From NCBI GenBank assembly GCA_964550025.1, contig CAZJYI010000098.1, positions 1 to 43,276 on the forward strand: a stretch of DNA of 43,276 nucleotides. The letters are read 5' to 3'. Below are positions 12,001 through 16,838 of the stretch, one piece after another. The notes below the pieces were generated by a model that worked only from the letters and a program-made list of their open reading frames with translations, did not search any database and was not told where the DNA came from. The number at the start of each line of letters is the position of its first letter. The stretch's first letter is position 1. This DNA is from CAZJYI01 sp964550025. GTDB taxonomy: Bacteria; Verrucomicrobiota; Kiritimatiellia; UBA8416; CAYOBW01. Made by a program: the position numbers and the translations under genes.

Positions 12001-12537
12001 GGGGGCGGTTCACTGACCTTCGGCCCCGTGGTGCTTGCGGGCGCCGCGACCATCAGCGGCGGAAGCGCGGACCGGAGCACGTACACCTTCGCCGACACGG
12101 TCAGCGGCTCCGGCGGTGTTACGCTGTGGGCCGACAATCGTAACAAGCTCATATTCACCGCCGCCAGCACGTTCTCGGGCGGAGTCACGGTCGGCAATGC
12201 CGGCAACTACGTGAAGGCAAGTTCCGACGGAGCGCTGGGTACGGGGAATGTCACCATCAACGACGCGGCATCTCTCTGGATTGCAGCGGGACTGAGTGAC
12301 ACGATCGGCGATCGCGCTACAGTCTACTTGAACGGCACGGCATCCAGTGAGTTGGCCTCCAAGGTGGTCCTGGATTCCACCGAGACGGTCAGCGGCCTCT
12401 TCTTCGAGGGCGTTCAACAGGATCCCGGCGTATGGGGGGCGGTTGGGAGCGGCGCCCGGCACGAGGACGCGCGCTTCACCGGCAGCGGCTTCCTGATCGT
12501 CACGCCGCCGGGACCGACGCTGTTCATTCTGAGGTAG
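1..12537 (+). CDS. Giant secreted multidomain beta-helix/Fn3 protein, 5' partial
   Basis: The frame is open from base 1, so the ATG at 19 is internal and the start lies upstream. The residues around it (HDRVFHLDM) match the end of the N-terminal domain of the next gene (YDRAFHLDL), so a signal peptide and a similar domain are probably missing. By nucleotide position the modules are: SbsA-like Ig 76-438; beta-helix 450-1230; Fn3-like pair 1231-1860; three jelly-rolls 1861-3204; Fn3 pair 3205-3840; unknown beta domain 3841-4440; three Fn3 domains 4441-5390; unknown domain 5395-5995; Fn3 pair 6000-6620; beta-helix 6630-7420; Fn3 pair to 8045; LamG-like 8050-8755; Fn3 pair to 9395; F5/8C-like 9400-9930; Fn3 pair to 10560; beta-helix, Ig and beta-helix to 12510. 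It ends in PPGPTLFILR. There is no autotransporter barrel and no recognised catalytic motif. A surface or extracellular structural, adhesive or glycan-binding role is inferred. Domain names come from pattern recognition, not a search. Confidence 0.85.
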   Translation, partial: GLGDETMATGHDRVFHLDMTATNVVDSTAPTVTSIGDDVYGGPIWEDITPVTFTLHFDEDIDESTVDATDFENAGSGVSFTVGTITKITPTNAPAQVTVAVNPSGSGTLQLQIKSGAVITDTAGNPLDTSSAIPDATTITVNAGNAPATVITGTAGGNNSWNNDGNWSVNRPYGNFASVISNGVLAAVDNGSETPVYSGGLAISNNATLRVGYGNPVLSEELNALGTGTITMYTGAKIVLRYQAAVTMAQAISLQGAAQVDGTSSTTAHHQPRTFSGGFSGPGSITFWSGNNNTFNLNAASTHSGGTTVTSGNCHLAANANGALGTGNVYIENASSLVIAGSLSDTIDNSAALHLNGAKDSGQAAKLVLNSSETVFQLWIDGVQQPGGTYNSSESFISGGGTLTVTDSPLSITNSGAVNVLHDSADLVGELYGPSDTYDLYLYWGENNNADGAAWLADGTASSTDLGSFNDYRNVSMTGSVSGLTPSTTYYYTMLATNATKHAWASPNATFDSLPPPAPPSAGTNVGATAQVAGGATLNGELTGGGSADGWICWGGSDAGTSTGAWENVVSMGTVVEAVPFSTDVSGLLYGNTYAYRVYVSNISGSGWSDAATFAPAAPEPSAGVSIAIYREAAAGDAFTTADFDHAWDTTVRDDGDDHTLNANGINVECAAGHHLVLHSARFDRSSANGNRTEGQSCLVLAGTELRYGWGQGYTRYDNGDLEMIINGGTIVDVANDGDALRLRSYRTDNNAAAQMTQVADAAGLQLIKLDDDWDYCRLAKSGDVAGPVNATFVPVSYDAVDELDTGSFGHSGEDITLKTAGHYLVLANTYFHSSSGSSRSGYNQRLSLGDGTTQTYLDGSRTWVYVRGNESTQEGAASLGMIIETTSANEVLNVEANKETGQNPTIRAFGTGVTIVKLPDDGDYVRLDGPADDFNPSSETAQTWDTRHELDAAFTHSGSASTVTVNEDDDYLFTTALWDDDDGSGRGKPWQRWRVNGTDTKKYAGMGRYSRNSGTQDTGNWSGIALGMSAADTIEVVSVALGNSGSNTADHKHLTGVRLGSIASAGAIIAVTHATNILSSTADLQGTLNGPDAVFTVTAFWSESNNVASAEWLGDTTASSDVIGTFSNQSAYAVNGSASSLSAGTTYYYTLRAHNAFTNHWTATNATFDTLAPLAPPLAGLNGGATGIGIGTATLRGVMTNAAAADAYICWGDDDGGTSGTGSWDNVISIGVVSDGVGFSNVLSGLYYGIGYDYRVYVTNDASNAWSAVGTFATLPPAGGAPGEQISYHQITSDADSEIGSGSTYTHALDFGSSGAATVNGVAFATDVNVAAGGRSNSGTRTYGPNNHGGNTPPGVSGSIASVFQDMRYNGPDLGYVELTGLTEGTWYDVRLYDRAWDYNGAIRTYYAGYDVGGDGSVEFTTQKVDQNRATLNPPGLSGNVSWAMSHVYQADASGTMRVIIDLADDQTGTYHIYGLTNEELLPVASLGLDNTSATNVGARAAQLGGTLQATGSVFDVYVYWGTNDNADSAAWIGDGTASNQLVGTYTNVMDQSLLASVSGLDPLTTYYYTMRAVNEATNLWASPNVSFTTYDTLAITNIAASGVTGEAATLTGRLLVAGTSAAVRVYWGDNNGGINPGSWDTNALVGTWTNVINTNISYAVSGLSSEQTYYYTFRASNTADNAWASPSHSFLTQLGSGQTPVFTSTDGTWKGADLDWADNANAETGYILRRSTAGAGGPYTVIATLAADTTSYSDTSASPVTTYWYQLAATSSVSQSSTDFTACQTSVTTDAKPYAQLGILNVDHDSGINPATGAPWAEGDTYRLAFVSIETNLADSTFIDDYNTFIQNVANNSAAFPNLGDVTWKVIGSTAFVDARDNTETNPNEDGTGEAIFLLNGTTRIANDYADLWDNSIDNELRITEENTVRDTDTAVFGNWVGTWTGTGTAGTKGNPLGGGTSVTFGLARGGTTGHWVNRGSSDGTLHALPFYGLSEPLTLRGLITVVNQAATDVASTSATVNAELLIPITNADVTVYWGPTDGGTIPGSWSTNAYVGSWTNLSSTNISHVISGLTSGQTYHYTFYASNSGGAENWASPSLSFTALASPVVDNAGGATAVLDTSATLRGNMSTGGLATAYIVWGGSIPGSPESTGAWANVESIGSVTDNSVFTHSITGLTSETTYYYRCFVTNAIAGAWSPVTNFTTLSVVNTMTAGGADDSWNTGGNWSLTHVVTGTENAVVDTGLYADVNNASTPAYSGSLTLNANATMRVRNNTAATVAFGDAAKTITMNANSGFVMGTGNYTWSQPIALAGNARVTGGYSTTAHHTSRSFNGAISGPGQLTFNGVNNNTFNLNAASTFDGLVAYSSQNQGFRVEANAGGACGSGDVTIQAYATLQVDAADVMDDSAVLSFNGTRDSRKASKLVMNANDTVYQLFIDGVQQDGGPLTSASGLTDIDSVNLISGGGTLTVIDWPAYTTNNSAVNVDIASADLVGTLDAINETFDVYVYWGTNDNASSAAWLTDGTASNTLIGSYSDEASVTGSVSSLSSLTTYYYTMMASNAVEGRIWASPNASFSTPGPPTAPTVTTGGGAANIDIGGATLRGLLTAGGQGNAWICYGTTDGGTGSTGDWDNVASVGAVIEGFAFSNNVSGLLYGIEYDYRVYVENVADSDWSELATFMTTWPSTDPMLTVTGNLEAHYAANAGASVNGSSVVTNWADQSGNGKDLIVDAGTPTLTQNEINGLPAINFNANGEGLRLADLGDEYFSKETWLVFRSSNGGTKFSGWSAPFGPLDQGDNNDRSWMFENNTARFWNGEPPAAVNHNGTVIPNGGDNRYDMSSVGSMGEFMVLRVVTGSGSGTQPRAYAVGTRNDQWASGRYMTAEVIAYNSTNTTANQEQIGAYLADKYALDTTYAEFYQAADLGPTNTAADNVTSSAADLEGILNATQSVFTAYVYYSENNNADTAAWLADGTATKVLVGSYTNVDDVPLSESVSGLSDNTTYYYTMMASNDATIIWASPNATFDTLSAAVAPTVTNNGGATNVGVATATLRGLLTAGVFADAYICYGVSDGGTGNTSAWDNVVSVGVASDGVAFSNNVSGLLYGIEYNYRVYVTNAADHDWSGLDTFTTLAPPPGASGMVAPGSLTVTCSDDWNDRLEIDAFNGVGLVTSNTHNSTAGDMWLSNGGVANEWIKVALGSTYDLDYLRVWNYNESGGTYVNRGVNQCDIYVASTDPGVNVDDSGAAFNATGWTLAKNNQIFTKSPGGTITNTDAQVDLGGVSAAYLAIRVDSNHGGDNYVGLSEVQIYYSTPESIGIVNAAASNITDAAADLYGTLDSTGAVFDVYVYWSTTSNANAAAWLADGTASNMLVGAYTNVADQSVAASVSSLNPLTTYYYTFMATNAATNIWATPNLSFTTYAVQVAPTVDNDGGATAVLDTTATLNGNMSVGGLANAYIVWGGSIPGSPDSTSAWANVESIGSVGNNAPFSVGISGLTAETTYHYRCYVTNSVDDAWSSVTNFTTTETVNLMTAGGSSDSWNSGGNWSLTHVPTGAENAIVDTGIYADVNNAATPAYTGTLTLRANATMRVQSGTSPISRPFGGAAKTITLNAGSGIVMGTGNHTWSQPIELAGNARVTGGYSTTAHHTSRSFNGAISGAGQLTFNGVNNNTFHLNAANSFDGLVAFSSQNQGFRVEANATGACGAGDVTIQTNVTLQVDAADVIADTAILTLNGVRDSRKTGKLVLNADETVDKFFIDGIQKDAGTYDSGSGLIDAGGNPLIAGSFTLTVVTGPPVVPPSLTSIEDNVYGGPIWEDFGADVVYTVTFDRDMDDTTVSSNDFENGGTASIAVGAVNETFDGVFSVAVTPSSAGTLILQIKAGANLESSVGGVLDTTNALPDDTTITILAGSTPDTTITGTAGGNDSWNESSNWDYGVPFGPQNAIVSNGVAAHVESAPPVYTGDLTLLGNASLYLRTGSAKAVIPSAPQVLTLHGGSTLYPFGNFGGGSLTFGPVVLAGAATISGGSADRSTYTFADTVSGSGGVTLWADNRNKLIFTAASTFSGGVTVGNAGNYVKASSDGALGTGNVTINDAASLWIAAGLSDTIGDRATVYLNGTASSELASKVVLDSTETVSGLFFEGVQQDPGVWGAVGSGARHEDARFTGSGFLIVTPPGPTLFILR
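1861..3204 (+). other. Triple jelly-roll block within giant protein 1
   Basis: About 450 residues made of three consecutive modules of roughly 145 residues. Each carries a G-H-[HY]-L-V-[LF] strand, a glycine-rich turn and a late KL or RLG strand (for example GLQLIKLDDDWDYCRL). The same three-module block occurs in giant protein 2 at 13930-15270. The pattern suggests a C1q/TNF-like sandwich, but this is fold guesswork. Confidence 0.5.
6630..7420 (+). repeat. Beta-helix block, first copy of an internal duplication
   Basis: This block of about 260 residues is closely similar in protein sequence to the block at 10570-11370. Shared stretches include ARVTGGYSTTAHHTSRSFNG and SSQNQGFRVEAN. The DNA differs mostly at third codon positions, so the copies are old and selected at the protein level. 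It has the W-N...N-W-S opening and G-T-L-T-V ending of autotransporter-associated beta-strand repeats. Confidence 0.75.
10570..11370 (+). repeat. Beta-helix block, second copy of an internal duplication
   Basis: Partner of the block at 6630-7420. It opens with TAGGSSDSWNSGGNWSLTHV and retains the same order of motifs, ending in a FTLTV strand. Flanking Fn3 pairs are also similar, so the duplicated unit may have been Fn3 pair plus beta-helix. Confidence 0.75.
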
Positions 12538-12544
12538 GCGGGGG

Positions 12545-12630
12545 TGACTTGGTGACCTCATGACCCGGTGACGCCGATACGCTGGCCACGGAGCGTCACT
12601 GCGTCAACGAGTCACGAGGTCATACCGTCA
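12545..12630. repeat. Octamer-phased TGAC/GTCA inverted repeat
   Basis: The left arm has TGAC at 12545, 12553, 12561 and 12569. The right arm has GTCA at 12595, 12603, 12611, 12619 and 12627. All spacings are exactly 8 bp. The arms form an imperfect inverted repeat (TGACCTC, then TGAC, CG and TGACGC, with three mismatches) around a loop of about 20 bp. It starts 8 bp after the stop of giant protein 1 and could act as a terminator, mRNA-stabilising hairpin or protein-binding array. Confidence 0.8.
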
Positions 12631-12707
12631 GCGCCGGGAACCGTTCTGATTGTCCGCCAGGGGGACGATTGGAAACGCAGATGTCACTAGTCCCCTTGCT
12701 GGGAATT

Positions 12708-12713
12708 GGAGGT
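12708..12713 (+). promoter_or_regulatory. Ribosome binding site deciding the start at 12720
   Basis: GGAGGT lies 6 nt before ATG 12720, which is followed at once by a signal peptide. It rules out the longer in-frame TTG start at 12669. The context AATTGGAGG is shared with the site before giant protein 3. Confidence 0.8.
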
Positions 12714-12719
12714 AGTAAG

Positions 12720-15700
12720 ATGAAGAGTCCTGTCGCAGCCGTGAATGTCATCGCGACGTTCGCGCTTTGTTGTTTGCCATGCCGGGCGGCGACCGTAACG
12801 GTGACCAATACCGCCCCGGCGGTTGACGGAGAGGATATTGCACAGTTTGTCTATGGAACGTCCTCAGACAAGTTCTGGACGGATACGACAAACCATGGCC
12901 AGACGTTCACGCCGACCAACAACGTGATACTCAAGGCGTTTACGTTGAAGACGCGGTCGCCTTCGACCGATCCTGATTTCAATATGACGGTTCGGGTAGG
13001 GACCGTTTCCGGGTCGACCCTGACCGTCATCCACTCTGAGAGTGCTCATTGGACCGAGGTCTCAGCGGCTGAAGACTTCATCACCTTCACGTTGGACACT
13101 CCGGTCATGTTGTCGGCAGGCACGCTCTACGGGATCGATGTTGAGTTTACCAGCACGCCCAAACACTGGTCGAACAACATACCTTACTGGTGGTACGAGA
13201 GGACGGACGTGTATGCCGGTGGTTGTCGTTACACCTTTGCCGACAGGGCAACCACGCTGAATCTCACCGCATCCTATGACAGGGCCTTCCATCTCGACCT
13301 GGACGAGAACCCGATTGTCATCTCCGGCCTGGGCGTATCCGGCATCACCCCCACGTCGGCCACGTTCAGCGCCACGCTGCAAGCACCGAACACGAATGCC
13401 GACGTGTACGTGTATTGGGGAACGACGGACGGGACGAACAGTGCCGCTTCCTGGACGAACTCGGCCTACGTGGGGACATGGACCAACGCAGCATCCACCA
13501 ACGTCACCTACGCGGCCACCGGCCTGGTGACCAGCACACGGTACTACTACACCTTCCGAGGTACCAACGACACGGTCGACAGGTGGGCCGACGCGAGCGA
13601 GTCCTTCCTGACAATCGGCACCCCGACCGTCACCAACCGCGGCGGGGCAACGGATGTCAAACCCGGCAGGGCCACGCTGCACGGCGAACTGACCGGCGGG
13701 GGCAGCGCGGATGCAACCATCTGCTGGGGCGAGATCGACGGCGGCACAATCGGCACCGCCGCCTGGGCACGGGTTGAGTCCATGGGAACGGTCGCCCAGG
13801 GCGTACCCTTTTCGCTCTCCCTGACCGGCCTGGTCAACGGCACGGAGTACAACTACCGCGTCTACGCCACCAATGCCACCGACGACGCCTGGTCGGGCCC
13901 GGCGACGTTCACGCCGCCCGTGCCGGCTCCCAGCCGTCCCGGCAACATTGCCGTCTACTCGCATGGAACGACGGACGAGGACGTGGTGAACCCGGCTGCC
14001 GGTGCCGACTATGATCTCACGTGGGACACAATCATGCGCGAAGACTCGCCCTACTCCCTGGAGAACGACATGGTCAATGTCGCCGCGGCAGCCGGACACC
14101 ATCTCGTCCTTCACAGCGCTCGCTACGACGCACAGCTCAACGTCAACAGCCGCCGGGAGGCGCAGCAGTACATTGTCGTTGACGACAGTCCCGCAGCGAT
14201 CGGTTGGGCGCAGGGGTACACGCGCGGGGCAAGCGGTGCGGACGAGATGGTGCTCAGCGGGGGCGGCGTCATCGAGCTGCCAACCAACGGGACCATTTCA
14301 GTCCAGGCGCACCGCACGGATTCCCTGGCCAACGACGACGTCGACCGTGTTGCCGATGCGTCCGGCTTGCAGCTGCTCAAGCTGGACGACACCTGGGACT
14401 ACTGTCGTCTGAGCCGGACAAACGACCAGGCCGGCCCGGCAACGGGCGCGTATGTCCCGGTGGAGTACAACAAGCGGGATGAGCTGGATCCCGGTTCATT
14501 CGGGCATACGACGAACAGTCCCGCCGACATCACCCTTAAGAGAGCCGGGCACTACCTGGTGTTTGCCAACACCTATCTCTTCTGTTCCGTGGACCGGACC
14601 GTTATGCTGCAACGGCTCTCGCTGGACGGAAGCCCGGTCGACGGGTCCCTGACGACCGCCTACATCCGGGGGAATCAGCAGGGGTGCTCCGACGGCGCCG
14701 CCGCGTTGGGCATCGTCATCGAAACGAGCAGTCCCAACCAGGTTCTGAACGTCGAGGGGGCGCTTGGTGTAGACCGCACGTCCAGTGCCTACAAGGCCAA
14801 CAAGACGGCCGTTGCCATCGTGAAGCTCCCGGACGCCGGGGACTTCATTCGTTTGGGTGACAGCGGGACCGACGACTTCAATCCGGCTACGGCCGCGGCC
14901 TTGGGGTGGGACATGGAACTGGAGCTCGACACCAACGGGTTCTCACACAACGACAGCCGGGTCACGGCTGCCGAGGACGGTGACTACCTGTTTCTGACTA
15001 CGCTCTACGATCCGACCGACAACGCGGATCGCCAGGTCTTCTGGCAGCGTTGGAGCACCAACGGCGCGGCCAACCCGATCACGTATGCCAATGCAGGTCG
15101 CTACGCGCGCAACGACAACACCCGGCAGGTGGGGGACTTCTCGGGGATCCTGCTCGGAATGACCAACGGCGCCAGTATTGAGGTCGTCTCCCAGGCGCTT
15201 GCCGCGGGCGGCACGCTGGACGCAGAGAGCAAAGGCCTCCAGGGCGTGCGGCTCGGGTCCATCTTCGACCTCGGCCCGATCTACCTGACCCGCCTGAAGT
15301 CGTCCAGCGTCACGAGCAACTCGGCCATGCTCTCCGCAACCCTGGGCGGCACGAACGGCAATGTCACGGCCTACTGGAAAGGGGGCGTGACGAACGCGCC
15401 CTTCGCCCATACGGGCTGGGACGGCACCAACGGGCCGAGCGGCGAGACGACGGGAACGGTTGAACGGGCGGTTGCCGGGCTGACCGAAGACACGGTCTAC
15501 ACCTATGCCTTTTACGCCGTCGACACGACAACGGGCTCCAATGCCTGGGCCGCAGCCATGTTCGCGACCGCACTCACCTCGGCACAGACACCGGTCTTCA
15601 CGAATGCCGGTGCGCCCGAGTATACGCGAGTAGAGCTGGAATGGCAGGACAACGCGGCTACCGAAACCGGTTACGTGCTGCAGCGCTCGGACACGGGGAG

Positions 15701-16595
15701 CAACGGGGTCTATACCGTCATTGCCCTGCTTGGCGCCGACACGTCCGCCTACACCGACCGCGCGGTGTTGGCCTCGACCACGTACCACTACCGGTTGGCG
15801 GCGACCAATTCTGCCAACGGCAGCGGTACGGCGTTTGCGGGGTGCCAGACCCGGGCGACCACGGGTGAAGCGCCGCCGGGGCTGTTATTCTCCGATACGT
15901 TCGACCGGCCCGACAGCACCGACCTGAATGCCTCGCCCGTGGGCAAGGCCGGAATCCTGGGACCTTTGCGGTACACCGCGCGGACTTTCAATGCCGTGAT
16001 CCTGGACATCAACAACGGTACGGTGCGGATGAACGGTCCGGCTGCGGACGGCAACTACGGGGGGCTGGTCTACATCAATGACCACAACTTCGTCGATGCG
16101 GCCATCCTGAGAGGGGGCGGCTTCAGCATCAGCATGGATTTGGCCGCCTACTCGACGGCCGGCAGCGGCCGGTACATGGGCATCGGCGTCGGCCAGTCCC
16201 TGGCCGAGTTGGATGCACAGACCGGCGTGTCGCCCCAGAGGAGCCCCGGCGATCTCTTTGTCGGCTTCCGCCAGACAACGGATGCGCTGGAGGTTTTCAC
16301 AAACGGTGTATTGGACGCCGACGCGTCTGTGACAGGCGGCGTGCCGGACGCCCCCACGACGATGCGGATCGAGTACTCATTTTTCAGCTTCAACGCGGGT
16401 TCGACGGTGAACTACGGCGTGTTCTTCGACACCAGCGAAACGCCATTGTCAACCGGATCGTTCACCTGGAGCGGCACGGAAGAAAACTACATCAGCTTCT
16501 CGTCGAACCTGAGCAACGACAACCGGTTTGACGACCTCCAAATCCGGGCGAATCCCGAACTTGCGCCGCCGGGGCTGCTCATTATCGTGAGGTAG
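12720..16595 (+). CDS. Secreted multidomain Fn3/jelly-roll protein (1291 aa)
   Basis: The start is ATG 12720, preceded by GGAGGT. A signal peptide covers residues 1 to about 23 (hydrophobic IATFALCCL, likely cut after CRA). An N-terminal beta-sandwich runs from about 25 to 195 and is probably the domain missing from truncated giant protein 1. Then come an Fn3-like pair (about 197-400), the triple jelly-roll block (about 404-850), two more Fn3-like domains (about 853-1050) and a C-terminal LamG-like jelly-roll (about 1051-1280). That last domain ends in RFDDLQIRA, the kind of strand that precedes PEP-CTERM anchors in other exported proteins. Here it is followed by PPGLLIIVR and the stop. No active-site motif is evident. 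It is probably an exported surface or binding protein working with its two giant neighbours. Confidence 0.85.
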   Translation: MKSPVAAVNVIATFALCCLPCRAATVTVTNTAPAVDGEDIAQFVYGTSSDKFWTDTTNHGQTFTPTNNVILKAFTLKTRSPSTDPDFNMTVRVGTVSGSTLTVIHSESAHWTEVSAAEDFITFTLDTPVMLSAGTLYGIDVEFTSTPKHWSNNIPYWWYERTDVYAGGCRYTFADRATTLNLTASYDRAFHLDLDENPIVISGLGVSGITPTSATFSATLQAPNTNADVYVYWGTTDGTNSAASWTNSAYVGTWTNAASTNVTYAATGLVTSTRYYYTFRGTNDTVDRWADASESFLTIGTPTVTNRGGATDVKPGRATLHGELTGGGSADATICWGEIDGGTIGTAAWARVESMGTVAQGVPFSLSLTGLVNGTEYNYRVYATNATDDAWSGPATFTPPVPAPSRPGNIAVYSHGTTDEDVVNPAAGADYDLTWDTIMREDSPYSLENDMVNVAAAAGHHLVLHSARYDAQLNVNSRREAQQYIVVDDSPAAIGWAQGYTRGASGADEMVLSGGGVIELPTNGTISVQAHRTDSLANDDVDRVADASGLQLLKLDDTWDYCRLSRTNDQAGPATGAYVPVEYNKRDELDPGSFGHTTNSPADITLKRAGHYLVFANTYLFCSVDRTVMLQRLSLDGSPVDGSLTTAYIRGNQQGCSDGAAALGIVIETSSPNQVLNVEGALGVDRTSSAYKANKTAVAIVKLPDAGDFIRLGDSGTDDFNPATAAALGWDMELELDTNGFSHNDSRVTAAEDGDYLFLTTLYDPTDNADRQVFWQRWSTNGAANPITYANAGRYARNDNTRQVGDFSGILLGMTNGASIEVVSQALAAGGTLDAESKGLQGVRLGSIFDLGPIYLTRLKSSSVTSNSAMLSATLGGTNGNVTAYWKGGVTNAPFAHTGWDGTNGPSGETTGTVERAVAGLTEDTVYTYAFYAVDTTTGSNAWAAAMFATALTSAQTPVFTNAGAPEYTRVELEWQDNAATETGYVLQRSDTGSNGVYTVIALLGADTSAYTDRAVLASTTYHYRLAATNSANGSGTAFAGCQTRATTGEAPPGLLFSDTFDRPDSTDLNASPVGKAGILGPLRYTARTFNAVILDINNGTVRMNGPAADGNYGGLVYINDHNFVDAAILRGGGFSISMDLAAYSTAGSGRYMGIGVGQSLAELDAQTGVSPQRSPGDLFVGFRQTTDALEVFTNGVLDADASVTGGVPDAPTTMRIEYSFFSFNAGSTVNYGVFFDTSETPLSTGSFTWSGTEENYISFSSNLSNDNRFDDLQIRANPELAPPGLLIIVR
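13930..15270 (+). other. Triple jelly-roll block within giant protein 2
   Basis: Second occurrence of the three-module block of giant protein 1. Shared signatures include AGHHLVLHSAR, GWAQGYTR and ADASGLQLLKLDDTWDYCRL, and a third module ending in GVRLGSI. Order and spacing are preserved, which supports a single mobile structural unit. Confidence 0.5.
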
Positions 16596-16637
16596 GGAAA
16601 GGGCGTGCGCGGTCTGGGGTGCGGGGAAACGGCTCCA

Positions 16638-16657
16638 TGACGCTGTAACTCCTTGAC
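16638..16657. repeat. Short octamer-phased TGAC array
   Basis: TGAC at 16638, TAAC at 16646 and TGAC at 16654 keep the same 8-bp phase as the arrays at 12545 and 27245. No matching GTCA arm is visible downstream, so this looks like a half-site or decayed copy. It lies about 40 bp after the stop of giant protein 2. Confidence 0.6.
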
Positions 16658-16752
16658 GCCGGGGCCGTCGCCGAGACCTTCGCCCTGCCTGTCGCAATAG
16701 TTAGCAAACGCTGTCGCGAATGGCCTATATGCAGGTTTGTCGGCCACGTCGT

Positions 16753-16806
16753 ATTCTCTGTCCGAGAATCATGGCGTATTCCCTATCAGGAGTGTCACGG
16801 ACACTC
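16753..16806 (+). promoter_or_regulatory. Two small hairpins in the leader of giant protein 3
   Basis: ATTCTC (16753-16758) pairs with GAGAAT (16764-16769) across a 5-nt loop. GAGTGTC (16790-16796) pairs with GACACTC (16800-16806) across a 3-nt loop. Both are perfect and lie 33 to 86 nt before the start codon. A regulatory or mRNA-stability role is possible but unproven. Confidence 0.4.
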
Positions 16807-16826
16807 TCATTCAACAAGAGGCAATT

Positions 16827-16831
16827 GGAGG
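16827..16831 (+). promoter_or_regulatory. Ribosome binding site deciding the start at 16839
   Basis: GGAGG lies 7 nt before ATG 16839, which opens a clear signal peptide. It makes the in-frame TTG at 16737 unlikely. The 9-mer AATTGGAGG also precedes giant protein 2. Confidence 0.8.
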
Positions 16832-16838
16832 CGACCGG

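Noticed and set aside
12505..12537. PEP-CTERM or LPXTG-type anchor at the ends of the giant proteins
   Set aside because: No P-E-P or LPXTG motif, and only five or six hydrophobic residues before a terminal Arg: too short for a membrane helix. Reported as a separate motif instead.
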